NCBI RefSeq assembly: GCF_004214795.1
Contig: NZ_CP035928.1
Coordinates: 1,240,001 to 1,304,000, forward strand
Direction: 5' to 3'
Source of the DNA: Malaciobacter pacificus
Lineage (GTDB): Bacteria > Campylobacterota > Campylobacteria > Campylobacterales > Arcobacteraceae
DNA: 64,000 bases
Positions 8,506 through 16,494 of the stretch are shown here, one piece after another. Below the pieces are notes generated by a model, which was given only the letters and a program-made list of their open reading frames with translations, searched no databases and had not been told where the DNA came from. The stretch's first letter is position 1, and the number at the start of each line of letters is the position of its first letter. The translations under genes and the position numbers were made by a program.

Positions 8506-9116
8506 TGAAAATAGTTGATGCACAGTTTTTACAATCGGCCCAAAGTGTAGCTGATTCTCCAAGTCCCGATAGAGCAGAAGTTGCTTTTCTAGGTAGGTCT
8601 AATGTTGGAAAGTCTTCATTATTAAATACTTTAACAAATAGAAAAGGTTTAGCTAAATCATCTTCTACTCCAGGTAAAACTCAATTGATTAATTATTTTG
8701 AGATTAAGTTTAAAACTGAGAATGAAGAACTACCATATCTATATGCTAGGTTTGTCGATTTACCAGGGTTTGGTTATGCAAAAGTTGCAAAAACTTTAAA
8801 AGCTGCTTGGAACAAAAATTTAACAGGTTATTTAGAACAAAGACCTAATTTGCAGATATTTGTTCATTTAATTGATGCAAGACACCCAGATCTTGCAATT
8901 GATAAAAATGTTGATGAGTTTTTAGGAAACATTAAAAGAGGTGACCAGATTATTATTCACGCTTTTACAAAAATTGATAAATTAAAACAGAATGATTTAC
9001 AAAAATTAAAAAGAGCATACCCAGATGGAATTTTCATCTCAAATCTTAAAAAACGTGGTATGATAGATTTACAAAATAGAATTACAGGATATTTATTTGG
9101 AAATGAAATTTTATAA
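8505..9116 (+). CDS. engB: Ribosome biogenesis GTP-binding protein EngB (YihA/YsxC)
   Basis: A 203-aa TRAFAC GTPase. G1 GRSNVGKSS is at 30-38, G2 STPGKTQLIN, G3 DLPGFGYAK, G4 TKIDK. The N-terminal QSAQSVADSP segment is typical. It is an essential-type factor in late 50S assembly. The last codons overlap the start of the acetyltransferase gene. Confidence 0.96.
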   Translation: MKIVDAQFLQSAQSVADSPSPDRAEVAFLGRSNVGKSSLLNTLTNRKGLAKSSSTPGKTQLINYFEIKFKTENEELPYLYARFVDLPGFGYAKVAKTLKAAWNKNLTGYLEQRPNLQIFVHLIDARHPDLAIDKNVDEFLGNIKRGDQIIIHAFTKIDKLKQNDLQKLKRAYPDGIFISNLKKRGMIDLQNRITGYLFGNEIL

Positions 9117-9558
9117 GCCAACAGTAGCTGATATTCCTTCTATGCAAGAGCTTGTTAAGGGTGAAGTAGAGAAAGGAAATATTTTATTAAGAACTGCTGA
9201 TGAAATGGCAACAACAATTAGATCTTATACAGTTGTTTCAGTTGATGGGAAAATGGCGGGATTTACTGCAACTCATATACACTCTCCAAGACTTGCGGAA
9301 GTGAGAAGTTTGGTTGTTGGTAAAGATTTTAGAGGTCTAAAACTTGGGAAAAAACTTGTTGAAGCTTGTATTGAAGAAGCAAAATCTTATGGAATAGAGC
9401 AAGTTTTATCCTTAACTTATGAAAAAGGTTTTTTTGAAAGTTGTGGCTTTAGAGAAATCTCAAAAGAGGATATTCCTGAGCAAAAAATTTGGGCAGATTG
9501 TATTAGATGTAAACACTTCCCAATTTGTGATGAAGTTGCCATGGTAATTGATTTATAA
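9103..9558 (+). CDS. GNAT acetyltransferase, short N-acetylglutamate synthase-like
   Basis: A 151-aa GNAT enzyme with the acetyl-CoA loop region VGKDFRGLKLGKKLVE and a C-terminal cysteine cluster CIRCKHFPIC typical of stand-alone ArgA acetyltransferase domains in Campylobacterota. It probably makes N-acetylglutamate for arginine synthesis, as no amino-acid kinase domain is attached. ATG 9103 is preferred over the in-frame TTG 9097. It lies inside the engB 3' end. Confidence 0.8.
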   Translation: MKFYKPTVADIPSMQELVKGEVEKGNILLRTADEMATTIRSYTVVSVDGKMAGFTATHIHSPRLAEVRSLVVGKDFRGLKLGKKLVEACIEEAKSYGIEQVLSLTYEKGFFESCGFREISKEDIPEQKIWADCIRCKHFPICDEVAMVIDL

Positions 9559-9590
9559 ATTTCTCTTTTTTGAGAAATTTATAATTTTTT
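9555..9590. terminator. Bidirectional terminator between convergent genes
   Basis: ATAAATTTCTC (9555-9565) and GAGAAATTTAT (9572-9582) form a perfect 11-bp stem with a T-rich loop, followed by ATTTTTTATT on the + strand. It serves the + strand envelope operon and probably the minus-strand efflux operon. Confidence 0.8.
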
Positions 9591-9591
9591 A

Positions 9592-9870
9592 TTAGTTTTT
9601 TAGTTTTAGTCTTAAATATACTTTATATTTTAAATGATCAAGTTTCACTGATAAATCTTCAATATTATCAGATTCAAGTTTTTCTAACATCTTTCTATAA
9701 TCCCTGATTTTTTCATCTGTTATATCAACAATTAGTAAGTCTTTATTTGAAAATGATTTACAATTTACAACATCAATCATCTCTTGAATACTATCTTTTG
9801 TAACTTTTTTATATAGCTTTCCATTTCTATGGTAAACTTTATCAAAAAATCCTTGTTCTTCAAAACTCAT
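9592..9870 (-). CDS. Hypothetical protein at the end of the efflux operon
   Basis: 92 aa, charged and mostly helical (ITDEKIRDYRKMLEKLESDNIEDL). No signal peptide, no membrane segment, no motif that I recognise. AAAGGAAAA precedes ATG 9870, and the gene begins 20 bp after the thioredoxin-fold gene stop. It is therefore probably cotranscribed with the efflux genes; function unknown. Confidence 0.65.
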   Translation of the reverse strand: MSFEEQGFFDKVYHRNGKLYKKVTKDSIQEMIDVVNCKSFSNKDLLIVDITDEKIRDYRKMLEKLESDNIEDLSVKLDHLKYKVYLRLKLKN

Positions 9871-9890
9871 TTGTATTTTCCTTTAAAAAA

Positions 9891-10373
9891 TTATTTAGCC
9901 CACCATAGTTTCAGTTTCAAACTAAAACTAGAAGTATATCCTACATCACTAAACTTTAAATTTCCATTTTTATCATAAATTAATGTAGTAGGATAAGTTT
10001 TTATATTAAATCTGTATGCAAAATCATTATAAATATCATCAATAACGTTAAAAGTAAACTTGTTTTCTTTTAAATACTCTTCTATTTTTTCTTTAGAACC
10101 AGACTGACTAGCTATTGTTATAACTTGATAATCCTTTGAAAGAGATTCAATATTAGGTGACTGAAATTTACAAACAGGACACCACGTGGCCCAAAAATAT
10201 ACTAAAGTTGGTTTTGAGTCATCTAAAATATATTTTGAATCATTAATTAATGTAAATGAATCGTATGGAAACTTCTCTTTATTTAAATCTTGTGCTTTAT
10301 AAAAGCTTACAACATTTAAAGCTACTATTATTATGATTGAGTATTTAATAATCTCTTTTATATATTTTTTAAT
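9891..10373 (-). CDS. Thioredoxin-fold periplasmic oxidoreductase (TlpA/ScsD-like) starting at ATT
   Basis: An uninterrupted 160-aa frame: a positively charged N-terminus and single hydrophobic anchor (about 8-24), the thioredoxin motif W64-C65-P66-V67-C68 in FWATWCPVC, and the cis-proline loop TYPT (126-129). There is no ATG, GTG or TTG upstream of the anchor. ATT 10373 lies 1 nt after the stop of the permease half and 9 nt after AAAAAAGG, so it is the best start. Likely role: disulfide oxidation or reduction in the periplasm, membrane-tethered. A link to the efflux operon is by position only. Confidence 0.85.
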   Translation of the reverse strand: MKKYIKEIIKYSIIIIVALNVVSFYKAQDLNKEKFPYDSFTLINDSKYILDDSKPTLVYFWATWCPVCKFQSPNIESLSKDYQVITIASQSGSKEKIEEYLKENKFTFNVIDDIYNDFAYRFNIKTYPTTLIYDKNGNLKFSDVGYTSSFSLKLKLWWAK

Positions 10374-10374
10374 T

Positions 10375-12030
10375 TTATAAAACCTTTTTTAATTGATTTT
10401 TGATAATTACTGGTACAAAGAACATTGAAACCACATAAGAGATTAAAGTTCCACCAATAAGTGCAACACCAAGCCCTCCAAATACTGCATCAGTAGCAAG
10501 TAATGATGAAGCAAATACCATAGTTAAAACTGTTAGAATAATAGGTTTTGATCTAGTTGCAGTGGCTCTTGCAATAGCTTCATTTATTCCCATTCCATTT
10601 TCATTAACTAACTGTTTTGAAAAATCTATTATTAGTGTAGAGTTTCTTGAATTAATTCCAATTAGCCCAATAAATCCAATAAGTGAAGTTGCTGTTAGAT
10701 AAAAAGTATCAGCAGTAATTAAATCCATAATAATGTGAGCAAATATAACTCCAATGATAGAGACAAAACTAGCTAGTACAATACCACCAGAAATTGCAAA
10801 ACTTTTATAATACATTACCATTAAAAAGAAAATTAATACAAGTGCAATGATAAATGCCCCTCCTAAGTCTCTAAATGTATCTAAAGTTACTTTTAGCTCT
10901 CCATCAAAAATAAGTTCAAATCTCTCATTTGACTTTTTATCTACAAAAGCTAGATTTAGCATATTTGTTTTAACTACTTTATAATCATTTGATAGTTCAT
11001 CAAACATATCAGCTCTTGCATCAAGTAGGGGATAGATTTGGCTATCTTTATCAGTTTCTGCTATTACATTTATCATTTGATTTAAATTTTTAGAAGTTAT
11101 TGTTGGTTCTTTTATAGTCTCTTTAACACTAACAAACTCTGAAATACTTACTGTAAAGCCTTGATTGTTTATTACTTTTAGAGTTTGAAGTCTGTTTATT
11201 AAATCTTCTTTTGAAGATTTATTTAAGAGTCTACTATCATCAAGTCTTAGGAAAATTGGGATTTGACTCTCTGCTTTGTTTTCATTTATAACAGAAATTT
11301 CCATACCTTCATAAGCTAAAAATAGTATATTTTTGATTTGCTCTAAACTAACACCACTTTTTATAGCTTTATTGTTATCTAGTTCTAATTCATACATTTT
11401 ATAATCATCATCAGCCATAACATCAATATCAACTAAAGTTGCTTGTTTTTCTAGTATTTTTGCTATTTTTTGCGAAAAATCTCTTCTACTTTCAAAACTA
11501 TTTCCACCATAAATCTCTGCAACTATTGAAGCAAGTACGGGAGGACCTGCTGGAAGTTCGATTAATTTGATTGTAGCTTCATATTTTGTACAAATTTCTT
11601 GGATATTTTTTCTAAGTTTTGATACTAGATTATAACTTGTGATATCTCTATTTTCAGCTCTTTTTATATTCACCATGATTTCAGCTTGTGACTCTTTATC
11701 TTTTAGGGCACTTTGTTTTACAAGTGCTGCAAAATCTAAAGGTTGACCTTCACCTAAAAATACTGAGATATTAGTTACATTTTCATTTTTCTGTAATTCA
11801 TTTGAGATACATCTAGTTAGCTCTTTTGTTTGATTTATACTTGAGCCATCTTTTAAATCAACATACACAGAGAATGTATCAGAGTCTTTACTTGGTAGCA
11901 TCTTCGCTTTTACTATTTCAGTTGGGAACGTGGCTACTGAAAGTAAAAATAGAACTAAAGTGATAAGATAAACCATCAGTGATTTTGATTTACTATTTAA
12001 AATACTTAATATAAATTTTTCTAATTTCAT
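10375..12030 (-). CDS. RND efflux permease, C-terminal half (separate polypeptide)
   Basis: About 551 aa covering the second half of an AcrB-type permease: TM7-like helix (YLITLVLFLLSVATFP), the second porter domain, and TM8-12 with GINSRNSTLIIDF, in which Arg replaces the usual Lys of the proton relay. It is in the same reading frame as the N-terminal half but separated by TAG-GAT-TAA-GTG. AGGA lies 7 nt before ATG 12030, so it has its own ribosome binding site. It presumably pairs with the upstream half to make a full pump of about 1,077 residues. Confidence 0.88.
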   Translation of the reverse strand: MKLEKFILSILNSKSKSLMVYLITLVLFLLSVATFPTEIVKAKMLPSKDSDTFSVYVDLKDGSSINQTKELTRCISNELQKNENVTNISVFLGEGQPLDFAALVKQSALKDKESQAEIMVNIKRAENRDITSYNLVSKLRKNIQEICTKYEATIKLIELPAGPPVLASIVAEIYGGNSFESRRDFSQKIAKILEKQATLVDIDVMADDDYKMYELELDNNKAIKSGVSLEQIKNILFLAYEGMEISVINENKAESQIPIFLRLDDSRLLNKSSKEDLINRLQTLKVINNQGFTVSISEFVSVKETIKEPTITSKNLNQMINVIAETDKDSQIYPLLDARADMFDELSNDYKVVKTNMLNLAFVDKKSNERFELIFDGELKVTLDTFRDLGGAFIIALVLIFFLMVMYYKSFAISGGIVLASFVSIIGVIFAHIIMDLITADTFYLTATSLIGFIGLIGINSRNSTLIIDFSKQLVNENGMGINEAIARATATRSKPIILTVLTMVFASSLLATDAVFGGLGVALIGGTLISYVVSMFFVPVIIKNQLKKVL

Positions 12031-12039
12031 CACTTAATC

Positions 12040-13620
12040 CTATAAAAATTTCTTAACAAAATATGGCATAAATGCATAAGCTACAAAAAGCGAAGCAACA
12101 AGTGATATTGGTATAAATACCGGAAGAGGGTGCATAAATTGTCCCATCATTCCACCAACAAAGAACATAGGAATAAATGTCATAATAATTGCAATCGTTG
12201 CAATATTTGTAGCATTTCCTATTTCATTTGTAGCGTTTATTGAAATTACTTTTATATCAGCATCTAAACTCATTTGTCTGTGTCGGTGAATGTTTTCAAT
12301 TACTATAATTGCAGCATCTACTAACATTCCAAGACTTACAATAAGTGCAAATAGAGTAATTCTATTTACAGTCTCATCAATCATAAATCCTATAAATAGT
12401 GTTAATGATAAAATCATAGGAACTGCTAGTGAAACTATCATTGCTTCTTTAAATCCAAGTGTAAAGATAAGTAAAATTGCTATAATCACAATAGAAATAA
12501 GTAAGTTTTGAACCAAACTATTTACTGCATTGTTTGCAGTGTATCCATCATCTCTTGTGATTGTATATTTGATGTTTTGTGAAAGTAACTCTTCTTTGAT
12601 GCTATCCATATATTCAAATACTTTTTCATTGATAACAACAGAGTTTGCACCTTTTAGTTTTGATACAGTCATTGTAAGTTGTTCAATCTCTTCAAATTCA
12701 CCATTTTTATCTTTTTGATAAAGTAAGGCTTCTTTTTTATTTTGAATATCATAATCTCTTGTTACATTTGCAATATCTTTTAGATATACAGGAACACCAA
12801 AATTATATGAGATGATTATATTTTCAATATCTTTAGCACTTTGAATAGCTTGTTTAATTCCAAATACTACGATTGAATTATCTTTAGTATTTCCAGTGAT
12901 ATTTGGAGTTTTGTATGAAAGTGATTGAATCTGTTTCATAACTTGTCCTAAAGATAAATTATAAGCTGATAGTTTATTTGAATCAACTAATATATTGTAT
13001 TGCTCTTTTTTTTCACCCTTTAAATCCACAAGTGCTACATTATCAATCTTATTTATCTCTTTTGTAATCTTATTTACTTCATTGTATAAAGTTGTTTGAG
13101 ATACTAAGTCAACTCCGTCTTTTTTTGCTGAATAAAATGCAATAGTAGCAATTGGAATATCTGTATCAATATCCATAGTTTTAATAATAGGTTGCATTGC
13201 CCCACGGGGCATTAAATCCATATTTCTCATAACTTGATCGTACAGTTTTAGATTTGATTCCTCTTTATCTTGACCAATATAGTATTGAGCTTGTACAATT
13301 CCTACAGAATCTTTTGCATAAGAGTAGATATGTTCAACACCTTTGATTTCTTTTATTTTTTTCTCTAATGGTTCAATAATCACCTTTTGAATTTCACTTG
13401 GTTTTGCTCCTGGAAGTGCAACAATAACAGCTCCTCCACTTACTTTTATTTGTGGATTTTCTTCCCTTGGCATAAATACAAGTGAGATGTATCCAAGGGC
13501 AAGTATAAACATTCCTAAAATAAGTGTTAATGGATGTTCTATAAAACCACTTGCAAGACGACCAGCAATATTTTGATTTTTTTTATCAATTTTATGTGAA
13601 AATTCTTGTTCATTTATCAT
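12040..13620 (-). CDS. RND efflux permease, N-terminal half (separate polypeptide)
   Basis: 526 aa. TM1 (HPLTLILGMFILALGYISLVF) is followed by PREENPQI, a porter domain, and TM2-6. The proton-relay motif in TM4 reads GMLVDAAIIVIENI: the first of the two conserved Asp residues is kept and the second is Ala. It ends KKFL at the natural boundary between the two halves of RND permeases. It sits between the adaptor gene (8-bp gap) and the second half. Confidence 0.88.
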   Translation of the reverse strand: MINEQEFSHKIDKKNQNIAGRLASGFIEHPLTLILGMFILALGYISLVFMPREENPQIKVSGGAVIVALPGAKPSEIQKVIIEPLEKKIKEIKGVEHIYSYAKDSVGIVQAQYYIGQDKEESNLKLYDQVMRNMDLMPRGAMQPIIKTMDIDTDIPIATIAFYSAKKDGVDLVSQTTLYNEVNKITKEINKIDNVALVDLKGEKKEQYNILVDSNKLSAYNLSLGQVMKQIQSLSYKTPNITGNTKDNSIVVFGIKQAIQSAKDIENIIISYNFGVPVYLKDIANVTRDYDIQNKKEALLYQKDKNGEFEEIEQLTMTVSKLKGANSVVINEKVFEYMDSIKEELLSQNIKYTITRDDGYTANNAVNSLVQNLLISIVIIAILLIFTLGFKEAMIVSLAVPMILSLTLFIGFMIDETVNRITLFALIVSLGMLVDAAIIVIENIHRHRQMSLDADIKVISINATNEIGNATNIATIAIIMTFIPMFFVGGMMGQFMHPLPVFIPISLVASLFVAYAFMPYFVKKFL

Positions 13621-13628
13621 AAATTCAC

Positions 13629-14384
13629 CTATTTAATATCTAATAAAAGTTTTGAATACATACCTGGATAAATAGTCTTATCACCTTTATTAAAACTAAT
13701 TTTTAGTGTAAATGAGTGAGTTGTTGTATTTACATTTGGAATGATGGATTCTATTTTTCCATTTGTCTCAAAGTTAATCGATGGGATTGAAACTTTTACA
13801 TCATCACCAACTTTTACACTATTTAAATTTGATTCACTAATATCTGTTTTAATTTTTAAACTAGTTAAATCTGAAAGAATAATAGCTGGAACACTTGGCA
13901 TTGCCATTTCCCCAGCTTTGATTGATTTTTTGATAACTAAACCATCATTTGGAGCTTTGATTTTTAAATAATCATATTGAGTATTTATCTCTTTTAATTT
14001 AGCATTTGTAATGGCAATCATATTTTTTGTATTCATTAGATTTAATTCTAATTGTTCTACATCATATTTTGGAACTAAATCTTGTGCATATAATCTTTTG
14101 TATCTATTATAGTTTGTTTGAATATTATTTAATTGGTTTTGTTGAATTTGAAGATTTAATAAAATCTCTTTTTTATTTGAATCCATATTTGATGAATCAA
14201 TCTCATAAAGAAGTTCTCCTTTTTTTACAAAAGAACCTTCACTCACATATACATTTTTTACAAATCCCATATTTCTAGAACTTATTACTTTTTCATTATC
14301 TGAAATAACTGTTCCTGATAATTCTATTTCTTGAGAGAATAGGCTTAGAGATAGGGCAGTTATAGCTAATAGTTTTTTTATCAT
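13629..14384 (-). CDS. RND efflux periplasmic adaptor (membrane fusion protein)
   Basis: 251 aa with signal peptide MIKKLLAITALSLSLFSQE. The biotinyl-like half-motifs GFVKNVYVSEGSFVKKGELLYEID and IKAPNDGLVIKKSIKAGE flank a coiled-coil hairpin (about 75-125). The C-terminal beta-barrel region ends TIYPGMYSKLLLDIK. Rather short for an AcrA homologue: the membrane-proximal domain is reduced. ATG 14384 overlaps the outer membrane gene stop by 4 bp. Confidence 0.9.
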   Translation of the reverse strand: MIKKLLAITALSLSLFSQEIELSGTVISDNEKVISSRNMGFVKNVYVSEGSFVKKGELLYEIDSSNMDSNKKEILLNLQIQQNQLNNIQTNYNRYKRLYAQDLVPKYDVEQLELNLMNTKNMIAITNAKLKEINTQYDYLKIKAPNDGLVIKKSIKAGEMAMPSVPAIILSDLTSLKIKTDISESNLNSVKVGDDVKVSIPSINFETNGKIESIIPNVNTTTHSFTLKISFNKGDKTIYPGMYSKLLLDIK

Positions 14385-15721
14385 AGTTTGTTTCCTAATA
14401 CTAATTTTAATTTTGCAAGTGCAAGTGATTTTTCATATTTTGCTACTATTAGTTGAGCTTCATTATTTCTAAGATTTGCTTCTTGTTCTAATAGACTTGT
14501 CATTGGAATCAAGTGATTTTTATACATTAGTTTTGATTGTTCAAAAACTTCACTTGCTAAATTTTTAGCTTCAAGTTTTTCTTTTAATATTTTCTCTTTT
14601 GCTTTTAAAGTAAGTATCGCATTGTTTAATTCTAATTTGATAGCATCTTTTAGTTTTTCATCATTTATAGTTGCTTTTTGATACTCTATTTTTGATTTCT
14701 CTTTTTGTACACTTCTATTTGCATCAAATAGTGTAAAATTAACTCCAAGCATAGCCATATAGTAATCTTTGTCACTATCAAGTGTAAATTTATCATCATT
14801 AAAACCATACTCTAAATGAGTATAAATATTTGGATAATATTCAGCATTTGCAACATCAATACTCTTTTTTAAAGCATTTTTTTGAATATCTTGCATTTTT
14901 ACTTCATCTCTATTTTTTAGTGCAACTTTATATAATCTTTCTAAATCATATTCTCCATTTGAGATATTTTTTAAATCTTTAACATCTTTTATTTCATCAT
15001 TTGAAGTTAGAAATCTAAGATACGCTAATGCTAATTCAAATTTATTTTGTGCTTCTATTAAGTGAGAGTTTACATTTAGTTTATGTACTTTTGCTTGTTT
15101 TACATCTATTTTTGTTACTAAGCCTTCATTATGAAATGCAGTTGCACCTTTTACAACTAGTTCTATGGCTTCTTTTGCTTTTTGAGTGGCATTTATAAAC
15201 TCTTTTGCTACAACAGCACCATTGTAAGCTTTTAAAACTTCGTAAGATAACTCTTTTTCATTTAGATTATATTTTAGTTCTTGGGCTTTTTGTTGAAGTT
15301 TTAAAATATCTTTTTGATTTGATAGTTTAAATCCAGTAAAAAGTGGAATATCATATGTTACTTTTGTATTAAAGTTGTTTCTAGTGTCTGGATTATTTAG
15401 ATTATCTGGAATTACATTTATATCAGCAGGTGTTTGAAATTGTAATGCTCCAAAGTCATTAAAACTAGCCTCCCTAGAAGATAGTTTAGAATTAAATACA
15501 TATCCAGGGTGGTTTGTTCTTGATATTTCTTCACTTAGTGCTAATTTCCCATATGAAAATGAATCAACACTTTTAATATCTAATTTTGAATTTTCTATTT
15601 GTAGTTTTTGGTTTTTTAAATCTTTATTATTTTTTAGTGTCATATCTAAAGCTTCATCAAAACTTATAGTTTGAGAATAAGTAAGTGATGCTAATAATAA
15701 TGATAAATAAATCTTATGCAT
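14381..15721 (-). CDS. TolC family outer membrane efflux protein
   Basis: 446 aa, signal peptide MHKIYLSLLLASLTYSQ, then two OEP repeats made of long amphipathic helices with heptad character (LEQEANLRNNEAQLIVAKYEKSLALAKLKLVLG at the end is typical). It provides the outer membrane exit for the pump genes downstream. A -10 box TATAAT lies at 15750-15755 (minus strand) and GGAAGGG precedes the ATG. Confidence 0.92.
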   Translation of the reverse strand: MHKIYLSLLLASLTYSQTISFDEALDMTLKNNKDLKNQKLQIENSKLDIKSVDSFSYGKLALSEEISRTNHPGYVFNSKLSSREASFNDFGALQFQTPADINVIPDNLNNPDTRNNFNTKVTYDIPLFTGFKLSNQKDILKLQQKAQELKYNLNEKELSYEVLKAYNGAVVAKEFINATQKAKEAIELVVKGATAFHNEGLVTKIDVKQAKVHKLNVNSHLIEAQNKFELALAYLRFLTSNDEIKDVKDLKNISNGEYDLERLYKVALKNRDEVKMQDIQKNALKKSIDVANAEYYPNIYTHLEYGFNDDKFTLDSDKDYYMAMLGVNFTLFDANRSVQKEKSKIEYQKATINDEKLKDAIKLELNNAILTLKAKEKILKEKLEAKNLASEVFEQSKLMYKNHLIPMTSLLEQEANLRNNEAQLIVAKYEKSLALAKLKLVLGNKL

Positions 15722-15749
15722 AGCCCTTCCTATAGTAGGTTTGTTTAAT

Positions 15750-15755
15750 ATTATA
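15750..15755 (-). promoter_or_regulatory. -10 box of the efflux operon
   Basis: TATAAT on the minus strand, 29 bp before ATG 15721. No clear -35 is seen, as is common in this phylum. Confidence 0.45.
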
Positions 15756-15810
15756 CAAAAAAATATTAAAAAGACTTATAAGAATATGTTATAATTTATA
15801 AATTTGTTTT

Positions 15811-16326
15811 TTAGTAACCTTTATCAACTAAAATCTTATAGTTTTTACACCCTTTTTTATATAAATCATTACATGCTTTATTAAAGTATATTTTTGCTTT
15901 ATGATAATCTTTTTTTATTTTTTGACCATTTAAATATACAGCAGCAATATTGTAACATGATCTATAGTTTCCTTTTTCACATGCAATTGAATAATATTTA
16001 ATTGCTTTATTGATATTTTTCGAGCTAGACTCACCTTTATCATAGATAACTCCTAAATTAAAACAAGCATTTACTATTCCATTTTTACAAGACATTTCAT
16101 ATAATTCAATAGCTTTTTCTTTCTCTTTTTTTATACCCATTCCAAAATCATACATAACAGCTAAATTATAACAAGCACCAGGGTTTTTAAGTTTGCAAGA
16201 TTTCATAAAAATTGAATAAGCTTTTTCATAGTTTTTTTTATCAAGGGCACTTATACCATCTTGAACACTCACTGCAGCTAATAAAATAGAACTCATAATA
16301 GTACTTATAAATATATATTTAATCAT
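15811..16326 (-). CDS. Sel1/TPR repeat protein (Hcp-like, cysteine-rich, exported)
   Basis: 171 aa with a signal peptide (MIKYIFISTIMSSILLAAVS) and about three Sel1-type repeats of 36 residues. Each ends in G-x-C and contains C-Y/F-N-L/I, with Cys pairs spaced as in Helicobacter cysteine-rich proteins (ACYNLAVMYDFGMG, ACFNLGVIYDKGE, SCYNIAAVYLNG). Such pairs usually form disulfide-locked repeats in the periplasm. TATAAT at 16361-16366 (minus strand) and AAGGAAG precede ATG 16326. Partner unknown. Confidence 0.85.
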   Translation of the reverse strand: MIKYIFISTIMSSILLAAVSVQDGISALDKKNYEKAYSIFMKSCKLKNPGACYNLAVMYDFGMGIKKEKEKAIELYEMSCKNGIVNACFNLGVIYDKGESSSKNINKAIKYYSIACEKGNYRSCYNIAAVYLNGQKIKKDYHKAKIYFNKACNDLYKKGCKNYKILVDKGY

Positions 16327-16467
16327 TTTCTTCCTTTTCTTAAAAATAATAAATAATATTATTATAAGTAAGCTTAAATAAATATATAATTTTATTATTT
16401 TTTAATAATAAAAATTTAGTCTCAAAGTAGGTGCTTTTTACAGTAAGTAATATAGTAATGATTTTTT

Positions 16468-16490
16468 AAAAGCAGAAGAATTCTGCTTTT
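16468..16490 (-). terminator. Terminator of the repeat lipoprotein gene
   Basis: A perfect 10-bp stem AAAAGCAGAA/TTCTGCTTTT with a 3-nt loop. On the minus strand it is followed by AAAAAATC rather than a U tract, and on the + strand by AAGTTT. It lies just after the stop at 16495. The remaining 16327-16467 holds only AT-rich sequence and the Sel1 gene promoter. Confidence 0.55.
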
Positions 16491-16494
16491 AAGT

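Noticed and set aside
10375-13620. Simple sequencing frameshift as the cause of the split permease
   Set aside because: Both halves are in the same frame; two in-frame stops and a ribosome binding site separate them, so a single indel cannot explain it.
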